Positions 26,607 to 35,998 of a stretch of DNA of 64,000 nt are shown piece after piece. Source of the DNA: Asaia krungthepensis NRIC 0535 (GTDB taxonomy: Bacteria; Pseudomonadota; Alphaproteobacteria; Acetobacterales; Acetobacteraceae); contig NZ_BAPV01000010.1 of the NCBI RefSeq assembly GCF_025995175.1, forward strand, positions 151,619 through 215,618, written 5' to 3'. Both the position numbers and the translations under genes were made by a program. The notes beneath the pieces are model-generated. The model was not told the origin of the DNA and ran no database searches. It was given only the letters and a program-made list of their open reading frames with translations. Position 1 is the stretch's first letter. Each line of letters starts with the position of its first letter.

Positions 26607-28163
26607 ATGCCCCGCTCATCGCTCGATCGCGCGCTGGTCGCCCTCCCCTCTTCCTATCCCGGACCGGGAGGGGCGGCTGCGGTCATCCGCAATGGCGAGG
26701 TCATCGGATGCCATAGCTGGGGCTTTGCCAATGCCGAAACGCATCTGGCTTTCACACCTCGCACGCAGTTCCGCCTGTGCTCGATCACCAAGCAATTCAC
26801 CTGTGCCCTGCTCGATGCCTGGCCGGACAAGGCGGCACTTGATGCCTATGTGGCATCGAGCCTCCCCAATCTGCAGGAGCCCCCACCGGGTGTCATGGAT
26901 CTGGCGCATAACCAGTCCGGCCTGCGCGATTACTGGGCCGTAGCGATGCTGCACGGCGCGCCCACCGAATCGGTTTTCGGCAGCGCCGAGGCAAAGCGGG
27001 TGATCGCAGGCACGCGCAGCCTGCATTTCAGGCCCGGCACCGCCTATTCCTATGTGAACCAGAACTTCTATCTGATCTCCGAAGCGCTGGAAGCCTGTTC
27101 GGGTCGCAGCTTTTCCGAGTTGCTGCAAACGCAGATTTTCGACCCTTGCGGCATGAAAACGGCGTTCCTCGCGGCAAATACCCAATCGATGCCCGATGGC
27201 ACCCAGGGCTATGAGGGCAGCGAGGCCACGGGGTATCGCGCCGCCAACAATAATATCCTGTGGACCGGGGATGCAGGGTTAGGAGCAAGTCTGGAAGACA
27301 TGATCGCCTGGGAAAAGGCGATTGACGCGCAGCGCGACGACCCTGAGGGGTTCTATAACCGGCTTTCCAGACCTGTTCACTTTCGCGATGGCCGACTGGC
27401 TCGCTACGGATCTGGATTGCAGCGCGGCAAGCTTTTCGGTCGAGCCATTACAGGGCATGGGGGCGCCCTGCGCGGCTGGCGCAGCCACCGGCTCCATCTG
27501 GCCGAAGAGCGGCTCTCTGTAGTGGTGCTCTTCAATCACATGTCGGAAGCGCATTCAGCCGCTGCCGAGCTTGCCGCTGCCGCCCTTGAGATCACCCGGC
27601 CCGTGCAGGAGGAGAGTACGCGGGGCTCAACCGCGTTCATCGGTCATTATCTCGAGCCCGAAACAGGGCTCTCCGCCTCGATCACCCCGACGGCTTCGAA
27701 CGCGCGGCTTTCGCTACGCTATGCGTACCCGCCCGAAATTCTCGATGACTGGACCCAAAACAAGGCCGGTCGCGATGCAACGACATTGGCCCTGGCTGAC
27801 CAGGGGCTGGTCATGTCCCGGCCGCAGGAAAACCGGGAAACACGCCTGATACCCATCCCGGAGGTGCAGCGCTTTCAGGATCTGGCCGGACGTTATGAAT
27901 GCGAGGAACTCGATAGCATCCTGACAATTGCCGGAAGCGAAGAGGCCTTCTACGGCGCTTTCTCCGGCATGCTCGGCCAGGGACGCATGGAACGCCTGCA
28001 GAAACTCGGCAACGACGTCTGGCTCGTGCCTTGCCTGCGAGCACTCGACCACTCGCCGCCCGGGTATTGGACTCTGGCGTTTCAGCGTGACGCACAGCAC
28101 AAGCTGACCGGCCTGCGCGCAGGATGCTGGCTTGCCCGCGACCTGTTCTACAGGCGCATCTGA
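26607..28163 (+). CDS. dap: D-aminopeptidase (S12 family)
   Basis: A penicillin-binding-protein-like hydrolase that removes N-terminal D-amino acids. The start is ATG 26607 with GGAG seven bases upstream, giving 518 residues, the length of the DAP enzyme from Ochrobactrum. The catalytic Ser59-x-x-Lys62 is in CSITKQF. The second motif Tyr-x-Asn is YSYVNQNFY, and the His-x-Gly equivalent is ITGHGGALRGWR. Two beta-barrel lipocalin-like domains fill the C-terminal ~190 residues (FIGHYLEPETGLSA, DLAGRYECEELDS). There is no signal peptide, so it should be cytoplasmic. It is divergent from recX. Confidence 0.88.
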   Translation: MPRSSLDRALVALPSSYPGPGGAAAVIRNGEVIGCHSWGFANAETHLAFTPRTQFRLCSITKQFTCALLDAWPDKAALDAYVASSLPNLQEPPPGVMDLAHNQSGLRDYWAVAMLHGAPTESVFGSAEAKRVIAGTRSLHFRPGTAYSYVNQNFYLISEALEACSGRSFSELLQTQIFDPCGMKTAFLAANTQSMPDGTQGYEGSEATGYRAANNNILWTGDAGLGASLEDMIAWEKAIDAQRDDPEGFYNRLSRPVHFRDGRLARYGSGLQRGKLFGRAITGHGGALRGWRSHRLHLAEERLSVVVLFNHMSEAHSAAAELAAAALEITRPVQEESTRGSTAFIGHYLEPETGLSASITPTASNARLSLRYAYPPEILDDWTQNKAGRDATTLALADQGLVMSRPQENRETRLIPIPEVQRFQDLAGRYECEELDSILTIAGSEEAFYGAFSGMLGQGRMERLQKLGNDVWLVPCLRALDHSPPGYWTLAFQRDAQHKLTGLRAGCWLARDLFYRRI

Positions 28164-28299
28164 GCCGGGATTTGACGTCGGGGGGGGAATAACCCCATCA
28201 TAAGCACGCAGCAGCCTGTGCCCTGCCCTGAGTTCTCAGGTGCGGGGCTCTTGCCGTTGCGTCTTTTCCCTTCCATTTCAACCGGGCTTTCTGATCGCC

Positions 28300-29511
28300 A
28301 TGATTTCCGCTCTGATGCCAACATTCAAACGAGTCGACCTTGCTTTCGAGCATGGTCAGGGCGCTTGCTTGTACACGGCTGACGGACGACGATTCCTGGA
28401 TTTCGGGGCGGGCATTGCCGTCTCGTCGCTGGGGCATGGCCATGAAGGTCTGGTCAAGGCGATAGCCGAGCAGGCCGCACGCGTCATGCACGTGTCCAAC
28501 CTGTATCGTATTCCGCAAGCCGAGAAGCTGGCGGGCCGGCTGGTCGCCCATTCCTTCGCGGACAGTGTGTTCTTCTGCAACTCCGGTGCAGAGGCCAATG
28601 AAGGCATGGTCAAGATGATCCGCAAGACGCAGGCGGGTCGCGGCCATCCCGAGCGTACACGGGTCATCTGTTGTACGGGGGCCTTTCACGGGCGTACGCT
28701 GGCCATGATCGCGGCAACGGGCAATCCGGCCTATCTCGAAGGCTTCGGCGCGCCTGTTGAAGGCTTTGACCATGTGCCGTTCAATAACATGAACGCCCTG
28801 CGTGCCGCCATCACCCCCCAGACGGCGGGCATCATGCTCGAACCGATCCAGGGCGAGACGGGCATCAAACAGGCTGACCCTCAATTCATGACCGGGCTGC
28901 GCCAGGTCTGCGACGAATTCGGCCTGATTCTTGCGCTCGATGAAGTCCAGACCGGAATGGGGCGCACGGGTCAGCTCTTCGCGCATGAGGCTTATGGCGT
29001 CACGCCGGACGTGATCTCCGTCGCCAAGGGCATTGCGGGCGGTTTCCCGATGGGGGCGATCCTCGCCAATGAGGAAGTGGCCGCCTCCATGGGAGCAGGC
29101 TCTCACGGCACCACTTTCGGCGGCAACCCTCTCGCCTGTGCGGCGGCGAATGCCGTGCTCGACGTGATTCTTGCCGAAGGGTTTGTTGGTCAGGTCGCCA
29201 CAACGGGCGAGACTTTGGGTGAGGGGCTCAAGAGCCTCGTGCGCAAACATCCCACCGTTTTCGAGCTCGCCCGTGGACGTGGCCTGATGTGGGGGCTGAA
29301 ATGCCGCTTGCCGGTTGCACAGGTTCAAGCTCAGGCCATGGAAGAGGGTCTCCTGACCGTCACCGCAGGTGAGAACGTGCTGCGCCTGCTGCCGCCGCTG
29401 ATCGTGAGCAGCGAAGAATGCCAGGAGGCCTGTGCGATCCTCTCGCGGGCCGCCACCATCCTTGAAGCCGCTGAAAACAACAAGACAAACCCGGTGGAGA
29501 GCCAGGCATGA
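28300..29511 (+). CDS. argD: Acetylornithine / succinyldiaminopimelate aminotransferase
   Basis: ArgD is a PLP class III aminotransferase acting in arginine and, in many bacteria, lysine synthesis. The protein has 403 residues from ATG 28300 (MISALMPTFKRVDLAFEHG). The Schiff-base lysine is Lys243 in ISVAKGIAGGFPMGAI. Other signatures are FCNSGAEANEGMVKM, CCTGAFHGRTLAMIAAT, ALDEVQTGMGRTG and GTHGTTFGGN-like SHGTTFGGNPLA. Its stop overlaps the argF start by 4 bases. The upstream 130 bases hold a weak GGGG/CCCC hairpin but no clear promoter. Confidence 0.95.
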   Translation: MISALMPTFKRVDLAFEHGQGACLYTADGRRFLDFGAGIAVSSLGHGHEGLVKAIAEQAARVMHVSNLYRIPQAEKLAGRLVAHSFADSVFFCNSGAEANEGMVKMIRKTQAGRGHPERTRVICCTGAFHGRTLAMIAATGNPAYLEGFGAPVEGFDHVPFNNMNALRAAITPQTAGIMLEPIQGETGIKQADPQFMTGLRQVCDEFGLILALDEVQTGMGRTGQLFAHEAYGVTPDVISVAKGIAGGFPMGAILANEEVAASMGAGSHGTTFGGNPLACAAANAVLDVILAEGFVGQVATTGETLGEGLKSLVRKHPTVFELARGRGLMWGLKCRLPVAQVQAQAMEEGLLTVTAGENVLRLLPPLIVSSEECQEACAILSRAATILEAAENNKTNPVESQA

Positions 29512-30482
29512 GCACACAGGCAGACGCTTCGGCTATTCGCCATTTTCTCGATCTGCGGGATCTCGACGCCGCGACGCTGCGCGACATTCTCGATGTAGGT
29601 CGCGCGGTCAAGGCGATGCAGGACAAGCGACGCAAGCCCATGCATCCCGCCCATCCGCTCGCCGGACGCACTCTGGGGCTGATGCTCTCCAAACCCTCCA
29701 CACGCACCCGCCTCTCCTTTGAGGTGGGCATGCGCCAGCTTGGTGGCGATGTGTCGGTGCTGTCGCCTGCAGACATGCAGATCGGCCGTGGCGAGAGTCT
29801 GGCAGACACCGCGCGTGTCCTGTCGCGGTTCCTCGATGTGCTGGTCGTCCGTACGGGTGAAACCGCCATGCTAACTGAACTTGTCCGCTGGAGTTCGATT
29901 CCCGTCGTGAATGGCCTGACACCGGATTCCCATCCCGTGCAGATCCTGGCCGATATCATGACCTATGAAGAGCATCGTGGCCCGGTAGGCGGATCGCACT
30001 GGGCCTGGGTTGGGGATGGCAATAATGTTGCCGTGTCGCTCATCGAGGGCGCTGTACGCTTCGGATTCTCACTGACGCTGGCGACGCCGGAAAGCATGAA
30101 ACCCCGTCAGGAAATCCTGGACTGGGCGCATGCCGAGGGCGGCGAGATCAGGCTGGTCCATGACCCAGTCGAAGCGGCGCAGGGTGCTGACTGCATCGTG
30201 ACGGATACCTGGACGAGCATGTCCGATCAGGAATCGTCAGCACGGCTGAGCACACTGAGCCCTTATCAGGTCAATACGGCCCTGATGCAGAAAGCCGCTT
30301 CCAACGCCCTGTTCATGCATTGCCTCCCTGCCCATATCGGTGAGGAAGTGACAGAGGAGGTGTTCGAGAGCCCTGCCTCTGTCGTTTTCGACGAGGCCGA
30401 AAATCGCCTTCACGCGCAGAAGGGTCTGCTCCTCTGGGTGCTGGGTGGCGAGAACTGGCGTTCATACGGCAAGCCCGTCTGA
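29508..30482 (+). CDS. argF: Ornithine carbamoyltransferase
   Basis: ArgF joins carbamoyl phosphate to ornithine to give citrulline. The 324-residue protein has the carbamoyl-phosphate motif Ser64-Thr-Arg-Thr-Arg68 (KPSTRTRLSFEVG), HPVQILADIMTYEEH, and the ornithine-binding Asp in TDTWTSMSD. The catalytic Cys is in FMHCLPAHIGEEV. The 4-base overlap with argD indicates coupled translation. An anabolic role is favoured by the argD linkage; no arginine deiminase genes are present. Confidence 0.96.
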   Translation: MSTQADASAIRHFLDLRDLDAATLRDILDVGRAVKAMQDKRRKPMHPAHPLAGRTLGLMLSKPSTRTRLSFEVGMRQLGGDVSVLSPADMQIGRGESLADTARVLSRFLDVLVVRTGETAMLTELVRWSSIPVVNGLTPDSHPVQILADIMTYEEHRGPVGGSHWAWVGDGNNVAVSLIEGAVRFGFSLTLATPESMKPRQEILDWAHAEGGEIRLVHDPVEAAQGADCIVTDTWTSMSDQESSARLSTLSPYQVNTALMQKAASNALFMHCLPAHIGEEVTEEVFESPASVVFDEAENRLHAQKGLLLWVLGGENWRSYGKPV

Positions 30483-30538
30483 ACGTTGTCGGCACGTTCA
30501 ACCGTTCGACACCCTGTGAAGCAACCGACGAAGCACCA

Positions 30539-31456
30539 ATGATCGAGACACCCGCCTTTCTGGATACACACCGCCCCGAAACCGTGCCTGATCTGGTGAT
30601 CTCGCACGGCATAACGCCTTTCCATCTGGCGCGGCGACCGGTTCGCGGGCGTCTCATCCGTTTGGGCAAACTCGCGGATATCATGGTATCGCGCCATGAT
30701 ATCCCCGATTGCGGGCGTCAGCTTGCCGGTGAGGCGCTCTCTCTGGTCGCGGGACTGAGTGCCGGGCTGAAGTTCAAAGGGTCCTTCTCCCTGCAGATCA
30801 AGGGGGATGGCCCGATTTCCATGCTGGTGGCAGATTGCACCGATGCGGGCGAATTGCGCTTTTATCTGCGCGCGCCCGAGAGCCTCGATCCTGCACCGGC
30901 CAAGGCCCTTCTGGGAGAAGGGTATTTTGCCTTCACCATCGATCAGGGCGCGCATACGGAACGCCATCAGGGTATCGTCGCACTCGAGGGGGAAACCCTC
31001 GCCGATATGGCGATGCATTATTTCGCGACGAGTGAGCAGCATCAGTGCTGGATGCGCCTCTATTGTGAGAAGACACCGGATGGCTGGCGAGCCGGGGCCC
31101 TGCTGCTCGAAAAAATTGCTGAAGAAGGCGGCATCGTCGCAGACAAGACCGACGATGAGGATGCCTGGGAAACAGCTGGCATTCTGGGCAACACCCTGAC
31201 TGCCGCCGAGATTTTCGATCCCCACCTCAGTGCCACCACGTTGATCGAGCGTCTCTTCGGCTCGCAGGATGTGCTGATCGATCGACCGCGCGCGGTCAGC
31301 CTTGGGTGTCGCTGCAACCGCGCAAGACTCGCAAGCGTCCTTTCCACATTCCCCGAGGACGATCTCGATCACATGGCGGAGGGAGGCACGATCACCATGA
31401 ACTGCGAGTTCTGCAATGTGGGCTTCCGCTTCGAGCGAACAGAGATTGCCCGATGA
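30539..31456 (+). CDS. hslO: Redox-regulated chaperone Hsp33
   Basis: Hsp33 is a cytosolic holdase activated by oxidative unfolding. The 305-residue protein has the N-terminal substrate-binding domain (FSLQIKGDGPISMLVADCT, YFATSEQHQCWMRL). Its C-terminal zinc switch has the intact Cys257-x-Cys259 (LGCRCNRARL) and Cys289-x-x-Cys292 (NCEFCN). It follows argF by 56 bases. Its stop overlaps the ATG of the next gene by 4 bases, so the unrecognised protein downstream is made with it. Confidence 0.95.
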   Translation: MIETPAFLDTHRPETVPDLVISHGITPFHLARRPVRGRLIRLGKLADIMVSRHDIPDCGRQLAGEALSLVAGLSAGLKFKGSFSLQIKGDGPISMLVADCTDAGELRFYLRAPESLDPAPAKALLGEGYFAFTIDQGAHTERHQGIVALEGETLADMAMHYFATSEQHQCWMRLYCEKTPDGWRAGALLLEKIAEEGGIVADKTDDEDAWETAGILGNTLTAAEIFDPHLSATTLIERLFGSQDVLIDRPRAVSLGCRCNRARLASVLSTFPEDDLDHMAEGGTITMNCEFCNVGFRFERTEIAR

Positions 31457-32463
31457 TGCCGATGGACGCCTTCCTGCGCACAGTGACGATCGATGGCGAG
31501 GCCGTATCCTCGCTCTATGATCAGTGGACTCCGCAGGAAATCGTCCCTCTGGCCGACGACATCACATGTCTGGTGCTCGCAGATGCGTTCAGCGGTCGCA
31601 AGGCCGTCTGGTATCTCGATGAAAGCCGAGCCTATTGCGGCTCCCATATCGAGGTTGTCCAGCGTCTCCAGCCTCACGACATTCTTTCTACAGTCTCTCC
31701 GTGGTTCGACTCCCTCGTGCGCCACTCTCTGGCGGCGGCCCCTCAGCCCCTTCATGATGCGCGCGCCGTCCCGCTCTTTCTTGCAACACAGCTTGCTGCG
31801 GCCTGGTCAGTACGCATGCTTGGCGACCTGCGCCAGATCCAGACCGCGCTGCTCGAAAAGGGGCAAAGTATCGCGCAGGTCGGTGAAAAGGCCCTTTCGA
31901 CCCGTCAGGTGCGCCGCATCATGGGCACGCGGATCGGACCGGAATCGCTGGTGGTCCTGTCGCCTTTCACTGAAAAGCCGCTCCGCTCGCAGATTTCCTT
32001 CGTGGTCGATCACCAGCTCATACATCGTTTCCATGATGCAGAACTCGATTGCAGCTTCTATCTGGCCTGGTGGGAAAAGCAGCTCGACAAGCCGCCATCA
32101 TTCTATTGTCCGAAGGCCAATGTCATCATCAGCGACGAGACCATGGCGGGAATGCTGCCCTCGCTCATTCTCGGCTGGTATCTGAGCCATCCGGAGCATG
32201 TGGATATCATCGCATCGGCGCCGGGCTTCGAAGCGCGTGACTATGGTCTGGGTAGCGCCTCTTCACTCAGGATCGACACACCCGAAGCCGCTGTCCCCCT
32301 CCCAGCGGCGCCGAATGCCTCTTCAGCTGACATGATATCCGAATCCTGGGCATTTCTTCAGCATCATCATCCAGCGGCAGAAACACCCTCGGCAGATAAA
32401 AAGGACGAAAAATCGTCTGCCCGCCTTCTCGGTCGCCTACGCTCTTTCGTCAAAAAGAAATAA
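31453..32463 (+). CDS. Unrecognised 336-residue protein coupled to hslO
   Basis: The frame is open further upstream, but ATG 31453 overlaps the hslO stop by 4 bases (ATGA) and is the natural start. The product has no signal peptide and no membrane helix. It has a globular N-terminal half with FSGRKAVWYLDESRAYCG and a helical middle (LRQIQTALLEKGQSIAQVGEKALS). A region FSFYLAWWEKQ-like (DCSFYLAWWEKQLDKPPSFY) follows, and then a disordered tail ending in a basic stretch (LLGRLRSFVKKK). I do not recognise a family. Co-translation with a redox chaperone is the only functional hint. Confidence 0.8.
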   Translation: MMPMDAFLRTVTIDGEAVSSLYDQWTPQEIVPLADDITCLVLADAFSGRKAVWYLDESRAYCGSHIEVVQRLQPHDILSTVSPWFDSLVRHSLAAAPQPLHDARAVPLFLATQLAAAWSVRMLGDLRQIQTALLEKGQSIAQVGEKALSTRQVRRIMGTRIGPESLVVLSPFTEKPLRSQISFVVDHQLIHRFHDAELDCSFYLAWWEKQLDKPPSFYCPKANVIISDETMAGMLPSLILGWYLSHPEHVDIIASAPGFEARDYGLGSASSLRIDTPEAAVPLPAAPNASSADMISESWAFLQHHHPAAETPSADKKDEKSSARLLGRLRSFVKKK

Positions 32464-32490
32464 GATCGCCTTCGCCAACAGGAGCCGCCC

Positions 32491-33342
32491 ATGCCGCGCA
32501 GTCAATCCAGAATCAAGTCCTTCCTTCGTTTTGGTTCAGTCTGTCTGGTTCTAGGCAGTCTCTCGCCACTGCTGACCGCTTGCGGCGACAGCGAACCCCA
32601 GAGCTTTGCTCCTCTGGATTACAGCTATCTGAGCAAGATGCATCTCAACGTCGCGCATATCGAGGTTGTCGATACGTCGCCTCCGGGCAGCGCTCCCGGC
32701 GATATCTCCGCCAAGGCGCCCACCCCGCCGCAGCAGGCCCTGGAACAGATGGCACGTGATCGACTCATTGCCGCAGGCTCTGAAGGCAGCGGTACCTTTA
32801 CCATCACCAAGGCGAGCATTCTGCATGCCCCGGGCGGCACTCTTCTGGGCGAACTCGAGGCCCATGTCGACCTCTCGGCACCTTCAGGCGGCAGAGCCGG
32901 TTATGCCTCGGCGCATATTACCCGCAGCCTGAACCCCGGAGATAAGGATCCCGAGTCACGTGCGGTCCTGTATGATCTGACCACCCAGATGATGCAGGAT
33001 ATGAATGTCGAGCTTGAATTCCAGATCAAGAAATCCCTGCATGACTGGCTTGTCGATGCGAGCGGCGCGCCGCTCCCGGGGGCCATACAGCAGCAGGATA
33101 TTGGCCCTAATGCGCCGGTGAGCCCCGCCTCTGCCCCTGGTACCAACGCACCGGTTGCTGCGACCCCCGCCAATGTCAGCGGCACAGATACCAGCGCCGG
33201 GCTACAGAACGCAGCGGTCCCTGCCGTGCCTCAGGAGCCAGACGCAATATTCCCCTTGGGAGATGACGCGGGACAGGCAACGACTCCCAGCGTCAAGTCA
33301 CCCAAGCCGGGTGTTCTCTCCCTGCCTTCAACTCACTCCTGA
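32491..33342 (+). CDS. Putative lipoprotein, unknown function
   Basis: A 283-residue envelope protein with a lipoprotein signal and the lipobox LLTAC (GSLSPLLTACGDSEPQ). The folded part, about residues 35-190, includes a pattern seen in outer-membrane assembly lipoproteins: LEQMARDRLIAAGSEGSGTF, then strands (GELEAHVDLSA, YASAHITRS) and a helix (LYDLTTQMMQDMNVELEFQI). The remaining 90 residues are a Pro/Ala-rich low-complexity tail. It starts 27 bases after the preceding gene behind AGGAG. No family was assigned. It probably ends the argD-argF-hslO transcript. Confidence 0.75.
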   Translation: MPRSQSRIKSFLRFGSVCLVLGSLSPLLTACGDSEPQSFAPLDYSYLSKMHLNVAHIEVVDTSPPGSAPGDISAKAPTPPQQALEQMARDRLIAAGSEGSGTFTITKASILHAPGGTLLGELEAHVDLSAPSGGRAGYASAHITRSLNPGDKDPESRAVLYDLTTQMMQDMNVELEFQIKKSLHDWLVDASGAPLPGAIQQQDIGPNAPVSPASAPGTNAPVAATPANVSGTDTSAGLQNAAVPAVPQEPDAIFPLGDDAGQATTPSVKSPKPGVLSLPSTHS

Positions 33343-33497
33343 CGGCTGAGAGAAGGGGGGGAGCCCCACGAGCCCCTCGGCGGGACCGCAACGTCATCCC
33401 GCCATAAAGCCGCTTGCATTTCACACAGCAATCGCGAAGAAGAAGTCTATGCCCACATTGTGAGCATTCCCCCTCTATGTTCCCTCAGGAGAACAGG

Positions 33498-34193
33498 TTG
33501 AGCGCGCCTTCGTCTTCACGCCGACGCTTCGTCCGGAACGCTGCGGGTACCACCGCTTTCTTTCTCCTCGGGGGGCAAGAGTTCCCCATCCCTGCACTGG
33601 CTGCCGCCCCGGCTCCCGCTGCACCACCCGAATTTTTCTCAGCCGAGGAATTCAGGTTTCTTCAGGCCGCCTGCGACTGCATCTATCCCGACGATTCCTT
33701 CGGTCCCGGGGCTTCGGCGCTCGGCGTCCCATCCTTTATCGACCGGCAGATGCAGACACCGTACGGGCGAGGCGAGCTCTGGTACATGTCGGGTCCGTTT
33801 CAGAACGGTCCAGCCAACCTTGGCTACCAGTTGCCTCTCGCTCCTCAGGCGCTCTACCGGCAAGGGATCGAAAGCGCCAATCATTATGCCCGCACAGAAC
33901 GCGGCAAGGATTTTGCCTCGCTACCACCAGAGATCCGTACGGAGCTTCTGACTGCGTTCGAAGGGGGAGCCGTGCATTTCGCTGCATTCAACGCACGGCT
34001 TTTTTTCGAGCAGTTGAGACGCAATACGCTTGAAGGCGTGTTTGCCGACCCCATTCATGGCGGCAACCTGCACATGCAGGGCTGGATGTTGCTTGGCTTC
34101 CCTGGCGCCCGGGCCGACTTCATGGATTGGGTCAATCAGGAAGGACAAGCCTATCCTTTCGAACCCGTATCGATTGATCCGCAGAAAGCCTAA
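33498..34193 (+). CDS. Gluconate 2-dehydrogenase subunit 3-like small subunit
   Basis: The small subunit of a three-part periplasmic FAD dehydrogenase. I chose TTG 33498 because AGGAG stands six bases upstream and translation there yields a compact Tat signal (MSAPSSSRRRFVRNAAGTTA with SRRRF). ATG 33477 is the alternative. The mature part (about 190 residues) has the family motifs FFSAEEFRFLQAACDCIYP, GVPSFIDRQM, the YR.GIES helix and MQGWMLLGFPGARADFMDW. In homologues this subunit carries the flavoprotein through the Tat pathway. It is followed at 26 bases by the GMC subunit. Confidence 0.88.
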   Translation: MSAPSSSRRRFVRNAAGTTAFFLLGGQEFPIPALAAAPAPAAPPEFFSAEEFRFLQAACDCIYPDDSFGPGASALGVPSFIDRQMQTPYGRGELWYMSGPFQNGPANLGYQLPLAPQALYRQGIESANHYARTERGKDFASLPPEIRTELLTAFEGGAVHFAAFNARLFFEQLRRNTLEGVFADPIHGGNLHMQGWMLLGFPGARADFMDWVNQEGQAYPFEPVSIDPQKA

Positions 34194-34219
34194 GACAGTT
34201 TCCATCGAAAAGAAGACGC

Positions 34220-35998
34220 ATGACTTCAAAACGGACTGACGTTGTCATCATTGGAGCGGGCTGGGCCGGCGCCATCCTCGCAAAAGAAATGCGCGAGGCG
34301 GGACGGCGCGTGATCATGCTGGAGCGTGGTCCGGAGAGAAAAACCGCAGTTGAAGGTACCTATCCCGGATCGATCGATGAGTTGCGTGGTGCGATACGCC
34401 ACCGGCTTTTCCAGAATCCTGCCAAGACTACCGTGACCATCCGCAACACCGTCAACCAGACGGCCCTGCCCTATCGCCAGCTGGCGGCTTTTCTGCCGGG
34501 GGAAGGTGTCGGGGGCGCAGGACTTCACTGGTCGGGCGTCCATTTCAGGGCGGCTCCCGATGATCTGCGTCTGCGCAGTCATGTGATTGAGCGCTATGGC
34601 GCCAAGTTTATTCCGGACACCATGAATCTTCAGGATTATGGCGTCACCTATGAAGAACTCGAACCTTTTTTCGACAAGGCGGAAAAAGTCTTTGGGACTT
34701 CGGGTGACGCCTACAAGGTCAATGGTGAGATCGTTGGGAATGGCAACATATATGCGCCATCACGCAGCGATCATTTCCCGCTCCCGGCCATGCAGGACGT
34801 CTACACAGCAAGCCTGTTTCGCAGGGCCGCGGGCGATGCCGGTTATCACCCTTACGCTCTCCCGGCGGCTAATGCCTCCAGACAATATACCAACACTTAC
34901 GGCCTTCAGATGGGTCCGTGCAATTTCTGCGGATATTGTAGTGGCTATGATTGCTACATGTATTCAAAGGCATCGCCGAATATCAATATCCTTCCCGCAT
35001 TACGCAACGATGCCGATTTCACCCTGATCACCGACGCTCATGTCTTGAGGGTCAACCTCGACAGTGATCGGCGCAAGGCGACTGGCGTGACCTATCTCGA
35101 CCAGAAAGAAAACCGCGAAGAGACAATTGAAGCCGATCTGGTGATTCTCGCGGCTTTCCAGTTCCACAATGTCCATCTGATGCTGCTTTCGGGCATCGGC
35201 ACGCCCTATGATCCGGTCAGTAATACCGGCGTTGTGGGACGCAATTTCGTCTACCAGACCATCACCACGTCACGGGCATGGCTTTCGGAAAAGCAGTACA
35301 CGAACCAATTCGTGGGTGCAGGTGGGGCTGGCGTTGCCATCGACGATTTTAATAGCGACAATTTCGACCATGGCCCGCTCGGCTTCATCGGTGGATCACC
35401 GGTCTGGGTCAATCAGGCAGGTGTCAAGCCGATCGCTGCGGCGATGACAGGGGGGGGCAAGTCTGCCCCCCGTTGGGGTGCTGGCTACAAGGCCGGGCTT
35501 GTCGATACCTATCGTCATTCCATGGCCATGGACGCGCATGGGAGCAACATGGCGTATCGTGACGTCTATCTCGATCTCGATCCGACCTGGAAAGACAGCT
35601 ACGGGCAACCCTTGCTTCGCATGACATTCACCTGGAAGGAAAATGATATCCGGATGAATCAGTATGTGGTCGGGAAGATCGAACCGATCATGAAAGCTCT
35701 GGGCGCTCGTCGGTACGAACTCGGCAGGCTCGAACACGGCGAGGCGTTCGATACGCGCAAGTACCAGACGACCCATCTGGGTGGCGGCGCTGTCATGGGC
35801 ACATCGCCCAAAGACAGTGCCCTGAACCGATATCTGCAAAGCTGGGACGTTTCCAACGTCTTCGTCATCGGCTCCAATGCCTTCCCTCAGGGCATGGGCT
35901 ACAATCCCACCGGCACGGTCGCCGCACTTGCCTATTGGGCAGCCCATCATATCCGCGCCCACTATCTTGCGCAGCCCGGTCCGCTGGTTTCTCTATGA
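34220..35998 (+). CDS. GMC-type FAD dehydrogenase large subunit
   Basis: The catalytic flavoprotein of a membrane-bound polyol/sugar-acid dehydrogenase. In the 592-residue protein the dinucleotide fold is at residues 7-30 (VVIIGAGWAGAILAKEMREA). Other motifs are GEGVGGAGLHWSGVHFR, a cysteine-rich stretch GPCNFCGYCSGYDCYMYSKA, and the C-terminal THLGGGAVMG and NPTGTVAALAYWAAHHI. The closest described relatives are gluconate, 2-ketogluconate and sorbitol dehydrogenases of acetic acid bacteria; the substrate cannot be read here. There is no signal peptide, as expected for a Tat hitchhiker. The stop overlaps the cytochrome gene by 4 bases. Confidence 0.92.
   Translation: MTSKRTDVVIIGAGWAGAILAKEMREAGRRVIMLERGPERKTAVEGTYPGSIDELRGAIRHRLFQNPAKTTVTIRNTVNQTALPYRQLAAFLPGEGVGGAGLHWSGVHFRAAPDDLRLRSHVIERYGAKFIPDTMNLQDYGVTYEELEPFFDKAEKVFGTSGDAYKVNGEIVGNGNIYAPSRSDHFPLPAMQDVYTASLFRRAAGDAGYHPYALPAANASRQYTNTYGLQMGPCNFCGYCSGYDCYMYSKASPNINILPALRNDADFTLITDAHVLRVNLDSDRRKATGVTYLDQKENREETIEADLVILAAFQFHNVHLMLLSGIGTPYDPVSNTGVVGRNFVYQTITTSRAWLSEKQYTNQFVGAGGAGVAIDDFNSDNFDHGPLGFIGGSPVWVNQAGVKPIAAAMTGGGKSAPRWGAGYKAGLVDTYRHSMAMDAHGSNMAYRDVYLDLDPTWKDSYGQPLLRMTFTWKENDIRMNQYVVGKIEPIMKALGARRYELGRLEHGEAFDTRKYQTTHLGGGAVMGTSPKDSALNRYLQSWDVSNVFVIGSNAFPQGMGYNPTGTVAALAYWAAHHIRAHYLAQPGPLVSL

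Noticed and set aside
28180..28200. GGGG/CCCC hairpin after the D-aminopeptidase gene as a terminator
   Set aside because: Only four base pairs with a five-base loop and no T-tract; too weak to call.
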